Shown in pieces: positions 23,795 through 32,098 of a stretch of DNA of 37,996 nucleotides (its first letter is position 1; every line of letters starts with the position of its first letter). The DNA comes from an uncultured Acetatifactor sp. GTDB taxonomy: Bacteria; Bacillota; Clostridia; Lachnospirales; Lachnospiraceae. Location of the stretch: assembly GCA_910586515.1 (NCBI GenBank), contig CAJUGL010000034.1, positions 1 to 37,996 on the forward strand, in the 5' to 3' direction. A program made the translations under genes and the position numbers. The notes under the pieces are model-generated. The model saw only the letters and a list, made by a program, of their open reading frames with translations. It had not been told where the DNA came from and ran no database searches.

Positions 23795-26056
23795 TTAATT
23801 TTCCTTCTTCTTCGGCGCAAATTTCGTCCGGAAGACATACCAGAGACTGCCTGCCAGACAGATAGAAGAATAAGCGCCGCACACAATGCCTACCATCAGG
23901 GGAAGAGCAAAGTCACGTATGCTGGTAACCCCCAGAATATAGAGCACTGCCACCATAATAAAAGTGGTCAGGGAGGTAAAAATACTTCTGGACATGGTCT
24001 GCGTGACGCTCCTGTTGATAATCTCCTTCAGATCATCCTTCTGGGTCATGCCGCGCATATTCTCACGGATACGGTCAAAGATGACGATCGTTGCATTGAT
24101 GGAATAACCCACTATGGTCAGCATACAGGCCACAAAGGTGTTGCTCACGGAAACTTTTGCCGCCGCATAGAAGGCCAACACCACCAGCACATCATGAAGC
24201 AGCGCGATAATACTGCTCAGGCCAAAGCGAATATCGCTGAACCGAACCCGAATATAAATCAGCATAAAGACAATGGCAACCACCACTGCAATAATGGTAT
24301 CCGACTTCATCTCGTCGCTGATGGTGGAGCTGATGGTCTCCGAGGTAATCATATTCTCTTCCACGCCAAACTTTTCCACAAACATTTCATTCAGCTCAGT
24401 CCTCTGCTCCACACTCAGAGAACTTGTCTTGAAGATGACCTCATTGGAATCCTGCACGGTCTGAACCTGAACCGAGCCGCCTGCAACCGCCTCAATAGAG
24501 GGAACCACCTCGGCAGTGGCCTTCTCCAGCGTCATCGCCTCCTGGAAAGCGACCGTGGTAGCCGTACCCCCCTTAAATTCCAGGCTGTAGTTCAGCGAGT
24601 CTCCCGTAGAAACCTTATTTATCCCCATCACCACAAACCCTGCTGCGATGATTACCAGGGATATGCCGAAAAACAGGGCCTTTTTGGACAGAATATTCAG
24701 CGCCTTGTGCTCTCTGCCCACGCCGTAGAATTTCTCATTCTTCAGTCCCAGAGCATAAAACGCATAAATCAGATACCTGGTCACCACCAGAGCCGTGAAC
24801 ATGGAAAGAACAATACCCAGGGCAAGCGTCTGAGCAAAGCCTTTTACCGTGCCGGGTCCCAGGAACAGCAGCACTGCCGCCGCAATCAGCGTAGTGATAT
24901 TGCCGTCGATAATGGCGGAAAGAGCCTTGTCAAATCCCGCTTTGACCGCGTTCCTCACCGTCTTCCCCGCAGCAAGCTCCTCACGAATACGGGCAAAGAT
25001 AATCACATTTGCATCCACCGCCATTCCGATTGACAGAATGATACCCGCCACACCGGAGAGAGTCAGCGTCATGTCGAAACCGTTCAGCAGCAGAATCACC
25101 AGAACTACATAGGCCAGCAGCGCAATGGCGGAAGCAAGTCCCGGGATCAGATAGATCACGATCATAAACACCGCTACAATTGCCAGGCCGATGGCTCCGG
25201 CCTTCAGGCTGGTATCAATAGCCTCCACGCCCAGCTGAGCTCCCACTACTTTGGAATGCAGTTCCTCCAGCTCCAGCTTCAGGCCGCCGATACGAATCGT
25301 GGACGCAAGACTCTCCGCCCTCTCATAGGACTCCATGGGCGATATCTGGGCGCTTCCGTCCGTGATGACATTATTTACTCCGGGCGCGCTGATGATATTT
25401 CCGTCATAATAGATGGCAAGGCTCTCCCCCTTTTCCACCGCGCGCTGAGTCACCTCTGCAAACTTCTGCTTCCCTGCCTCTGTCATGGTCAGGCTCACCA
25501 CAAATTCCGAACCCATGTTTGTCTGAATGGTTCCCGCCTGAGCGCTCTCCACATCGGTTCCCTGAATCTGGATTGAGCCGTCCTCCAAAAGCTGGTCTAT
25601 GGACTTATTCAATATATATGCCGTGCCATAGGATCCGTCCGAATGCTGTACCGACTGAGGTGTATAGTTTTGATTCCCGTCCGCATCCGTCTGGGCAATA
25701 AAATACAATGTTCCGGGTCTTCCCAGTTCCTGCAGGATCGCATTGGCGTCGGTGACGCCGGGAATTTCAATGTTGATCCTGTTGGCACCCTCCTGGTATA
25801 CAATCGCCTCTGTGCTGTACCCCTCAACACGCTTCTGGAGCTTCGCAATAGTATCGCTCATGTCCGTCTGGCTGGGTTCCTCATCCCCTACCACCTGATA
25901 GGTAATGCTGACTCCGCCGGCCAGGTCAAGGCCCAGGTTAATGTCCGACGCGCTGCCCTCCCCCTCCGGATTCACACCGAACAGGTCAATATAGGTTACA
26001 CCCGCCAGAAGCAGAAAGATGCATAGCAGTATCGCTATCGCCTTGTTTCTTTTCAT
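23795..26056 (-). CDS. secDF: Protein translocase subunit SecDF (fused)
   Basis: The 753-residue SecD-SecF fusion uses the proton gradient to pull secreted proteins from the SecYEG channel. The SecD half has an N-terminal membrane segment (6-26), the motif LGLDLAGGVSITYQV (42-56), the P1 periplasmic domain to ~270 and five membrane segments with GMAVDANVIIFARIREE. The SecF half starts near residue 470 with NYSLEFKGGTATTV and ends with TIVGYSINATIVIFDRIREN and further membrane helices. Both conserved VDAN/INAT regions are intact. Start at 26056 has AAAGGA before it. The SCIFF maturase gene lies 106 bases upstream on the same strand, so read-through is possible. Confidence 0.96.
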   Translation of the reverse strand: MKRNKAIAILLCIFLLLAGVTYIDLFGVNPEGEGSASDINLGLDLAGGVSITYQVVGDEEPSQTDMSDTIAKLQKRVEGYSTEAIVYQEGANRINIEIPGVTDANAILQELGRPGTLYFIAQTDADGNQNYTPQSVQHSDGSYGTAYILNKSIDQLLEDGSIQIQGTDVESAQAGTIQTNMGSEFVVSLTMTEAGKQKFAEVTQRAVEKGESLAIYYDGNIISAPGVNNVITDGSAQISPMESYERAESLASTIRIGGLKLELEELHSKVVGAQLGVEAIDTSLKAGAIGLAIVAVFMIVIYLIPGLASAIALLAYVVLVILLLNGFDMTLTLSGVAGIILSIGMAVDANVIIFARIREELAAGKTVRNAVKAGFDKALSAIIDGNITTLIAAAVLLFLGPGTVKGFAQTLALGIVLSMFTALVVTRYLIYAFYALGLKNEKFYGVGREHKALNILSKKALFFGISLVIIAAGFVVMGINKVSTGDSLNYSLEFKGGTATTVAFQEAMTLEKATAEVVPSIEAVAGGSVQVQTVQDSNEVIFKTSSLSVEQRTELNEMFVEKFGVEENMITSETISSTISDEMKSDTIIAVVVAIVFMLIYIRVRFSDIRFGLSSIIALLHDVLVVLAFYAAAKVSVSNTFVACMLTIVGYSINATIVIFDRIRENMRGMTQKDDLKEIINRSVTQTMSRSIFTSLTTFIMVAVLYILGVTSIRDFALPLMVGIVCGAYSSICLAGSLWYVFRTKFAPKKKEN

Positions 26057-26162
26057 CTTCTTTATCCTTTCTTTTTACGGTTCCTTATCTTGCCGAACCC
26101 CTGTCAGGCCTGCTCCGGGATTCGGATAACCGCCGTTTTTCCGTTCCGTACCTGCTCTCCGT

Positions 26163-27548
26163 TTATCCTTCCGCTTCTGCGGCTTTGAGCATAATGGCAC
26201 ATTCCACGCGTTTTCGTTCAAGTTCACAGCCTACGTCGTAGGCATCGTTGATATGGCCGTGAAAATTGTAGGAATTTGCGGCACAGCCTCCGCTGCAGTA
26301 AAATTTGGCAAAGCATGTCCGGCATTTTTCCTTGGCATAGACATTACAGCCCTTGAATTCGTCGCGGATATCGTCCCTGAGAATACCTTCCTCCACATTG
26401 CCCATGAGAAAATCTTCATTCCCGACAAACTGATGGCAGGGATACAAATCCCCCCAGGGAGTCACCGCCAGATACTCCGTGCCGGACCCGCATCCGCTTA
26501 AGCGCTTGGCCACGCAGGGACCGCCCTCCAGATCGATCATAAAATGAAAGAACTGAAAACCCCTTCCTTCCTTTCTGCGCTTTAGCATCTCCGCCGCCAG
26601 CCGGTCATATTCCTCTTTCAGCACAGGAAGGTCTTCCTCGCGGATGGCATAATCATCTTCCGGCCCGGCCACCACCGGCTCCACGGAGATCTGTTCAAAA
26701 CCCAGATCAGCAAGATGCAGCACATCCCTGGAAAAGTCCAGGTTATTGCGGGTAAATGTCCCCCGCACGTAATACCGGGTCTGGCCCCGGCTTTCCGCCA
26801 CCTTCCGAAACTTCGGCACGATCAGATCATAACTGCCCTGTCCGCCGCGGAACGGCCGCATTCTGTCATGGACTTCCTTCCTGCCGTCGATGCTCAGGAC
26901 AATATTGGCCATCTCCCGATTGGCAAAATCCAGAATGTCGTCATCCAGAAGTACCCCGTTGGTAGTCAGAGTGAAACGGAACTTTTTGTTGTGAACCTCT
27001 TCCAGACTCCTGCCGTACTCCACCAGTTCTCTGACCACCTGCCAGTTCATCAGCGGTTCGCCGCCGAAAAAGTCCACCTCCAGATTTACCCGATTTCCGG
27101 AATTGGCCACCAGAAAATCCAGCGCTTTCTTTCCCACTTCCAGGCTCATCAATCCCCGCCTGCCATGGTATTCCCCCTCTTCCGCAAAGCAATATCGGCA
27201 GGCGAGATTACAGTCATGAGCTATATGGAGGCACAGTGCCTTTACCACTGTCTGCCTTTTTTTGAAATCATAAATATAATTTTGGTAGACATCCGGCGCG
27301 AAAAGCTGCCCTGCCGACGCCAGTTCCAGCACCTCTTCCACGGCTTCTCTGAGAATTTCTTCCGGATATGAAAGCTCTTCTCTGCCCGTCAGAGCCGCCG
27401 TCACATCATCCGTCTCCTTTATACCCTCACCCAGCAATTCCTCTACCAGAGGAACAATGCGGTACACCACATCATCCACCACATGAACGGAACCGCTGTT
27501 CACATCCATCACTATGTTGTATCCGTTGTTTTTATACAGATGTATCAC
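26163..27548 (-). CDS. SCIFF peptide maturase (radical SAM thioether synthase, CteB-like)
   Basis: The 461-residue radical SAM/SPASM enzyme is predicted to install a thioether link in the SCIFF peptide encoded upstream. The SAM cluster motif CNLACRYC is visible (C113, C117, C120). An N-terminal RiPP recognition-like region covers residues ~1-95 (YNIVMDVNSGSVHVVDD is the usual SCIFF-maturase opening). The SPASM part has CGSGTEYLAVTPWGDLYPC and the cluster CNVYAKEKCRTCFAKFYCSGGC near residues 390-425, which would bind two auxiliary Fe-S clusters. The start is a GTG at 27548 with AAAGGA at 9 bases, which keeps the family N-terminus intact. The peptide gene is 278 bases upstream, with a terminator-like hairpin between. 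Confidence 0.93.
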   Translation of the reverse strand: MIHLYKNNGYNIVMDVNSGSVHVVDDVVYRIVPLVEELLGEGIKETDDVTAALTGREELSYPEEILREAVEEVLELASAGQLFAPDVYQNYIYDFKKRQTVVKALCLHIAHDCNLACRYCFAEEGEYHGRRGLMSLEVGKKALDFLVANSGNRVNLEVDFFGGEPLMNWQVVRELVEYGRSLEEVHNKKFRFTLTTNGVLLDDDILDFANREMANIVLSIDGRKEVHDRMRPFRGGQGSYDLIVPKFRKVAESRGQTRYYVRGTFTRNNLDFSRDVLHLADLGFEQISVEPVVAGPEDDYAIREEDLPVLKEEYDRLAAEMLKRRKEGRGFQFFHFMIDLEGGPCVAKRLSGCGSGTEYLAVTPWGDLYPCHQFVGNEDFLMGNVEEGILRDDIRDEFKGCNVYAKEKCRTCFAKFYCSGGCAANSYNFHGHINDAYDVGCELERKRVECAIMLKAAEAEG

Positions 27549-27707
27549 TGAAACATTCCTTTCTGTGCGGTAAAACGATTAACATTCGTGTTTTTCCGGA
27601 CCGCGGCGGAAAAATCCCTCTCTTTTATCCCTACTCACCGCGCGGCCCGTGCGCCGCTTCAACGTCAAACTTCCATGTGCGGGAAGCCGCACTTTGCGCA
27701 CTGCCTG

Positions 27708-27749
27708 CGCATAAAACAAAGCACAAGCAGCGAAGGATTCCGCTGCTTG
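27708..27749 (-). terminator. Hairpin terminator/attenuator between the SCIFF peptide and its maturase
   Basis: On the minus strand CAAGCAGCG and CGCTGCTTG form a perfect 9-bp stem around an 8-base loop (27724-27749), followed by TGCTTTGTTTTAT. It lies 77 bases after the SCIFF stop and 160 bases before the maturase GTG. No separate promoter was clear in between, so partial read-through would give more peptide than enzyme (inference). Confidence 0.65.
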
Positions 27750-27826
27750 CCCTGGTCGAAGCGTACGCCTATGTAGTTACTTCTGCAGTTACTTCATACT
27801 CACCGCGTTTTTGCGCGCATCACAAA

Positions 27827-27970
27827 TTACTTCGCCTTCTCACAGCTCTGATTTCCCACCGTGCAGGAAGTCTTGCATGCAGACTGACAGGAAGTCTGGC
27901 ACTCGCCGCATCCGCCCTTTTTCATGGACTCCTTCAAATTTCTGGTCGTCAAAGTCTTAATGTGCTTCAT
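27827..27970 (-). CDS. SCIFF ribosomal peptide precursor (six cysteines in forty-five)
   Basis: The 47-residue peptide opens MKHIKTLTTRNLKESMKKGG, the nearly invariant SCIFF leader, then carries six cysteines (C21, C24, C28, C32, C36, C43). In the Clostridium thermocellum homologue CteA the maturase CteB joins Cys32 to Thr37, and both residues are present here at the same numbers. SCIFF peptides are almost universal in Clostridia and their function is unknown. The ATG at 27970 has AGAAGGAGG about 9 bases upstream. It has its own sigma-A promoter at 28063-28090 and a 5' leader hairpin. The maturase follows after an attenuator-like hairpin. Confidence 0.95.
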   Translation of the reverse strand: MKHIKTLTTRNLKESMKKGGCGECQTSCQSACKTSCTVGNQSCEKAK

Positions 27971-28006
27971 CCGTAAAAGCCTCCTTCTCTATTTCCATCC
28001 TTTTGG

Positions 28007-28043
28007 GGCGGCAAAAACTGCATTCCGCCTCACTTTTGCCGCC
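28007..28043 (-). promoter_or_regulatory. Stem-loop in the SCIFF 5' leader
   Basis: GGCGGCAAAA pairs exactly with TTTTGCCGCC over 10 bp across a 17-base loop, between the promoter and the ribosome site. On the minus strand the right arm is preceded by an extra T and followed by CCAAAAGG, so it is not a terminator. A role in leader stability or regulation is inference. Confidence 0.5.
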
Positions 28044-28062
28044 GTAAGCTGAAACTTTATGT

Positions 28063-28090
28063 AGTATATCATAAAATAACTGTTTGTAAA
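28063..28090 (-). promoter_or_regulatory. Promoter of the SCIFF peptide gene
   Basis: Minus-strand TTTACA (-35), 16-base spacer and TATACT (-10), giving a leader of about 85 bases before the SCIFF start. Confidence 0.75.
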
Positions 28091-28108
28091 AGGTTTTTTT
28101 CAAAAAAA

Positions 28109-28495
28109 TTAACTTACCATACCGCCCAGCATTCCGCCCCCCGCGCACAGCACTAATGTGGTAAAAAATGAATTTCCCATCTGGATATCGCCTTTGCCTG
28201 CCCACAGAGAAACTGCCGCCAGAACCAGGAAATAGGCCCCGCCCATCAGCAGTCCCCACAGAAACTTCCTGCTGCCCATCCGTTTTCCCGTGACAAATCC
28301 GCCGAAAAATGTCGCCGCAATATAGATCACGATAATGGCGATGGAAACGGTCCTTTCATTCAGTCTCAGCCGAAACAGCACAAAAGCCAGTACCGCAAGC
28401 AGCGCAGCAGTCAGTATGTAGGAAAAAAGCAGGCTTTTCAGCAAAAACATTCCCGGAACCTTCCCCGGCCCCGCGTTTTGTTCCATGCGTTCCAT
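28109..28495 (-). CDS. TIGR04086 family membrane protein
   Basis: The 128-residue protein has four hydrophobic segments (approximately 17-40, 50-68, 77-95, 106-126) with glycine-rich turns such as FFGGFVTGKRMGSRKFLWGLLMGGAYF. Length, topology and position directly upstream of the SCIFF gene match TIGR04086, a membrane protein family that co-occurs with SCIFF loci and has no known function; export or membrane handling of the matured peptide is a guess. Start at 28495 has AAAAGGGG at 5 bases. It has its own promoter at 28530-28558. The SCIFF promoter begins just after its stop. Confidence 0.85.
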   Translation of the reverse strand: MERMEQNAGPGKVPGMFLLKSLLFSYILTAALLAVLAFVLFRLRLNERTVSIAIIVIYIAATFFGGFVTGKRMGSRKFLWGLLMGGAYFLVLAAVSLWAGKGDIQMGNSFFTTLVLCAGGGMLGGMVS

Positions 28496-28529
28496 AGCAC
28501 CCCTTTTCCGACCATAAGTCTATAAACTT

Positions 28530-28558
28530 TTTATAAAATCATATGCGCAATGTTACAA
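28530..28558 (-). promoter_or_regulatory. Promoter of the TIGR04086 gene
   Basis: Minus-strand TTGTAA (-35), 17-base spacer and TATAAA (-10). It lies back to back with the corC-type promoter, only four bases separating the two -35 boxes. Confidence 0.6.
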
Positions 28559-28562
28559 AAAC

Positions 28563-28591
28563 TTGACAACCGCTTTTTCATTGTGTATATT
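28563..28591 (+). promoter_or_regulatory. Promoter of the CorC/HlyC-type gene
   Basis: Consensus TTGACA (-35, 28563-28568), 17-base spacer and TATATT (-10, 28586-28591). Transcription would begin near 28598, after the more upstream TTG at 28595, which excludes that codon as a start. Confidence 0.8.
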
Positions 28592-28636
28592 TAATTGTGT
28601 ATATTCATTAGAAAAAAGAAAAGGAGTGATTTTTTT

Positions 28637-29938
28637 TTGGAAGTTCCGGAAGGTTTACAATTTTTTGTTCTTATTTTTCTTGTTTTTCTGTCAGGCTTTT
28701 TCTCTTCGGCAGAGACGGCTTTCAGCACCGTCAACCGCGTGAGGATGCGCACCCTGGAAGATGAGGGGAACAGGCGCGCCGGCAGGGTAAATAAAATACT
28801 GGAGAGCTACAGCAAAATGTTAAGCGCCGTCCTGATCGGCAACAACATTGTCAATCTGTCCACCTCCGCCCTGACCACGACGATCGCCCTGCAGTTCGGA
28901 ATCCCCGTAGCTGTGGGCACAGGTGTCCTGACTATTGTCATCCTGCTCTGCGGCGAGATCATCCCCAAAACCTGGGCCATGCTTTCCTCGGAAAAATTAT
29001 GCCTTGCCTACGGCGGCATCATCTACGGGCTGATGCAGATCATGACCCCCGTAATTTTTGTTGTGGACAAAATGTCAAACGGCATACTGAGGGTGCTGCG
29101 CATTGACCCCAGCAAGAAAATAACCACCATGACAGAGGCAGAACTGCGCACTTACGTGGATGTAAGCCACGAAGACGGCGTAATCGAGTCCGAAGAGCGG
29201 GAAATGATCTACAATGTGTTCGATTTCTCGGACGCGCTGGCCAAAGACATCATGATCCCCAGGATCAATATGGTGACCGTGGACGTGAACGCCAGCTTCA
29301 GCGAGGTACTCTCTACCTTTCGGGAGTCTATGTATACCCGCTTTCCCGTGTATGAAGACGACATGGACAACATTATCGGCCTGATCAACATAAAAGATTT
29401 CATCCTCACAGAGGATGAGGAAAATTTCCGGGTTCGTTCCATCCTGCGGGATGCCCACTTTACATACGAATTCAAAAAGGTGCCCGATCTGCTTTATGAG
29501 CTTCGGGAAAAAGCCACCAGCGTGACTTTCGTTCTCAACGAATACGGCGCAACCGTGGGCATGATCACCCTGGAGGATTTGCTGGAAGAAATCGTCGGGG
29601 AGATTCGAGACGAATATGACGCGGACGAGGAAGAATTTATCCAGAAACTGGAAGACAATACTTACCTCGTGGAAGGCAGCATGAAGCTGGACGATATCAA
29701 CGATGAACTGGATACGAAACTGGAAAGCGAAAACTATGACTCCATAGGCGGCATCATTATCGAATGTCTGGACCGGCTGCCCGAGGACGGCGAGGAAGTT
29801 ACCCTTGACAGCGGCATTCACTTAAAGGTTCAGGGCATAGAGCAGAACCGGATCGTAAAGGTTCTGATGACGCTTCCCGAAGAGGAAGCAAAGGACGGAG
29901 AACCGGAAGAAAAGGACGGAGAATCCTCTGCATCCTGA
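28637..29938 (+). CDS. CNNM/CorC-HlyC family transporter with CBS pair
   Basis: The 433-residue protein has a DUF21 (CNNM) membrane domain (~residues 5-180, opening FLVFLSGFFSSAETAFSTVNRVR), a CBS pair (~200-320, with ESEEREMIYNVFDFSD, DIMIPRINMVTVDVN and GLINIKDFILTEDE) and a C-terminal CorC/HlyC transporter-associated domain (LVEGSMKLDDINDELDTKL). Related proteins are linked to magnesium/cobalt efflux; the older haemolysin name is not a functional statement. The start is probably the TTG at 28637, with AAGGAG at 10 bases; an in-frame TTG at 28595 lies upstream of the predicted transcription start. The start codon sits at the end of a run of nine Ts. A strong terminator follows. Confidence 0.88.
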   Translation: MEVPEGLQFFVLIFLVFLSGFFSSAETAFSTVNRVRMRTLEDEGNRRAGRVNKILESYSKMLSAVLIGNNIVNLSTSALTTTIALQFGIPVAVGTGVLTIVILLCGEIIPKTWAMLSSEKLCLAYGGIIYGLMQIMTPVIFVVDKMSNGILRVLRIDPSKKITTMTEAELRTYVDVSHEDGVIESEEREMIYNVFDFSDALAKDIMIPRINMVTVDVNASFSEVLSTFRESMYTRFPVYEDDMDNIIGLINIKDFILTEDEENFRVRSILRDAHFTYEFKKVPDLLYELREKATSVTFVLNEYGATVGMITLEDLLEEIVGEIRDEYDADEEEFIQKLEDNTYLVEGSMKLDDINDELDTKLESENYDSIGGIIIECLDRLPEDGEEVTLDSGIHLKVQGIEQNRIVKVLMTLPEEEAKDGEPEEKDGESSAS

Positions 29939-29957
29939 TTGACCTCTGACATTCGGA

Positions 29958-29989
29958 AGACTCGAATCCGTGGATTCGAGTCTTTTTTT
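29958..29989 (+). terminator. Rho-independent terminator of the CorC/HlyC-type gene
   Basis: AGACTCGAATCC and GGATTCGAGTCT form a perfect inverted repeat separated by only two bases, followed by a run of Ts. It begins 19 bases after the stop codon. Confidence 0.9.
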
Positions 29990-30065
29990 GCGCAGGCCCC
30001 TTAATCCTCGCACCTGGAAGTTTACCGTTAAAGCAGCGCACAGGCCCCTTCTTCCTCCCACATAA

Positions 30066-30524
30066 TCAGATTGGGCGCAAAACTGTTCCCGAAATATACG
30101 CTTCTGTCCTCCTGTCCGCAGGCCGGGAAAAAATCCTGTCCGACATGCCGTACTCCACCAGTTCCCCTGCCAGAAAAAAGCCGGTCCTGTCGGCTATCCC
30201 TGCCGCCTGCCGCAGATTGTGCGTCACCATCACAATGGTATACTTTCTCCTCAGTTCAACCACAAGCTCTTCGATTTTTACCGCAGAAACCGGATCCAGC
30301 GCCGAGGTCGGCTCATCCATCAGCAGAACCTCAGGCTCTGCCGCAAGCGCTCTGGCTATGCAAATCCGCTGCTGCTGCCCGCCGGAAAGCGACAGCGCGG
30401 ATTTTTTCATCTGCCCCTTTACTTCCGCATATACTGCAGCGCCGCGCAGGGCTTCCTCCACGATCTCATCCAGCTTCCGCCTTTCCCGCACTCCGTAAAG
30501 TCTGGGGCCGTAGGCAACATTTGC
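30066..30524 (-). pseudogene. pstB: pstB, C-terminal half (phosphate ABC transporter ATPase) cut by the mobile element
   Basis: From NVAYGPRLYGV to the end the sequence is that of PstB, the ATPase of the PstSCAB phosphate importer: signature LSGGQQQRICIARALA, Walker B EVLLMDEPTSALDP, H-loop IVMVTHNLRQAA and the C-terminal GELVEYG...TEAYISG. Walker A and the Q-loop, which should come before NVAYG, are missing. Instead, the frame reads into non-PstB sequence (about 23 codons to 30593) and then the end of a serine recombinase gene. The 5' half of pstB and pstSCA presumably lie beyond the right edge of the window. As it stands the fragment cannot hydrolyse ATP. Excision of the element would restore the gene. 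Confidence 0.85.
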
Positions 30525-30568
30525 TTGTGTCAAGACATACATAAATATTTTGCCATCCATCATACCGC

Positions 30569-32098
30569 CTATACTTCCTCCCTGAAATTCCATATGATTT
30601 CTATTGCATTTTCCTCATTGACACGAATTTCCTTCACCAATTCAACCAACATTTCCCTGGTCAGTTCACGTGCGCAGGCGTACTTACCCATATCCCCATC
30701 CTGTACTGCCTGCCGCTTCTGCAATTCTGCCAACTGGTTGTTCAGCTCCGCAATCCGGCTGTTTGCTTCTTCCTGACGGTCAGCTGTCTCCTTTTTTCTG
30801 GAAAGATACTCCATTCTACTGATCCGCCCCTCCGCAAAGTCCTCAAATGCCGCTGTCTGCAGGGACTTATACCGGCTGAGCATCCCCTGATATTCCTTAA
30901 TTTCTTTTAAAAGATTATGATCCGCCTTTCCCATATTCTCCGCTTCTTTTGACGCAAGAAGCCTTATCTGCGTCCTGATTGCTGCCAGCAAAACTTCCTC
31001 CAGTGCCGCTTCATCCAGACGAACACGTACACATCCGCTGTCCTTTACGCTCCTGGCGGTCAGGCAGGCAAAATATGGGTTTCTGGTTCCTCTCCGGCTC
31101 AACACCCTTCCGCAGCAGCCACACCTTAAGATTCCCCTAAATTTCTGGTATGGTTTTTTCTGTGGTTCTTTCCGCACACAATGCCCCAATACCTCCTGGG
31201 CCTTTTCATAAACCTGCTTAGATACAATCGCGTCATGCGTGTCCCTTACCACAATCCATTCTTCTTTCGGCACGGCTTTCGTCTGGTTGGTGGAAATACC
31301 CTCTATGTTCCGTTTATGGCCTACTATACATCCTGTATACCGTTCATCCACCAATATCCGCCGGACATTCTCGCGCATCCAGACTGTCGTTCCACCTGCC
31401 GCTTTCCATCCTCGCAGACCGCCCATATGGTTCTCCCTACGGTACATGAGCGGTGAAAGAATCCCCTCTCTATTCAGTTCCAAAGCAATCTGGGAAGGTC
31501 TTTTCCCTTCTCCGGCTATCCGGAATATCCTCCGCACCACTTCTGCCGCAGGTTCATCAATTTGAAGTTTGTTTTTTTCTTCCTTTGACATCTTATACCC
31601 ATAAAATGCAATAGACCCCTGATATTCCCCTTTCCGCATTTTGGCCTGTTTGACGCTCCTGACCTTCTCCGAAACATCCCGACTGTACATTTCATAAACA
31701 AAAGCCTTCAGAGACACATCCAGACTAACCGAACTTCCCAGCCCTTTTCCGCTGTCATACCCCTCATTGACAGCAATGAAACGCACCCCCAGAAAAGGAA
31801 AAATCTGATCCAGATAGTCCCCCACCTCCACTAAATTTCTCCCAAAGCGGGAAAAGTCCTTGACAAGGATGCAGTCAACCGTCTTTCCGGCCAATGCCAA
31901 CAGTTTCCGGATGCCTGGCCGATCAAAATTCACCCCGCTGTAACCATCATCGCTGAATTCCAGGATGCTGCATCCATCAAATTCCCTATGCTCTCTGATG
32001 TAGCCATAAAGCAGATCCCGCTGGTTTGCAATGCTGTAGCTTTCCCCTTCATGGATGTCCTCACTGGAAAGACGCATATATAAAGCAACCGTTTCCAT
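30569..32098 (-). CDS. Large serine recombinase C
   Basis: The 509-residue serine recombinase has the catalytic serine in YMRLSSED (S11), the resolvase core motif VKDFSRFGRNLVEVGDYLDQIFP, a recombinase domain at ~160-270 (KLQIDEPAAEVVRRIF) and a zinc ribbon with cysteines in RCGCCGRVLSRR and YFACLTARSVKDSGC. A coiled-coil segment (~390-460) and the tail VNEENAIEIIWNF follow. The start chosen is the ATG at 32098, with AAAGGAG at 7 bases. It shares its first base pair overlap with the stop of recombinase B (TGATG), so the two are coupled. The stop lies 45 bases from the pstB junction, marking this as the gene at the element end. Confidence 0.92.
   Translation of the reverse strand: METVALYMRLSSEDIHEGESYSIANQRDLLYGYIREHREFDGCSILEFSDDGYSGVNFDRPGIRKLLALAGKTVDCILVKDFSRFGRNLVEVGDYLDQIFPFLGVRFIAVNEGYDSGKGLGSSVSLDVSLKAFVYEMYSRDVSEKVRSVKQAKMRKGEYQGSIAFYGYKMSKEEKNKLQIDEPAAEVVRRIFRIAGEGKRPSQIALELNREGILSPLMYRRENHMGGLRGWKAAGGTTVWMRENVRRILVDERYTGCIVGHKRNIEGISTNQTKAVPKEEWIVVRDTHDAIVSKQVYEKAQEVLGHCVRKEPQKKPYQKFRGILRCGCCGRVLSRRGTRNPYFACLTARSVKDSGCVRVRLDEAALEEVLLAAIRTQIRLLASKEAENMGKADHNLLKEIKEYQGMLSRYKSLQTAAFEDFAEGRISRMEYLSRKKETADRQEEANSRIAELNNQLAELQKRQAVQDGDMGKYACARELTREMLVELVKEIRVNEENAIEIIWNFREEV

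Noticed and set aside
23780..25033. 417-codon plus-strand frame opposite secDF
   Set aside because: His/Asn/Arg-rich antisense translation of a conserved gene; it also overlaps the secDF terminator.
28595..28636. Upstream TTG start for the CorC/HlyC-type gene
   Set aside because: It lies at or before the predicted transcription start, and the AAGGAG ribosome site falls inside this extension.
30066..30593. Independent ABC ATPase gene of 175 codons
   Set aside because: It lacks Walker A and Q-loop and its first 23 residues are not PstB; it is a gene fragment at an insertion junction.
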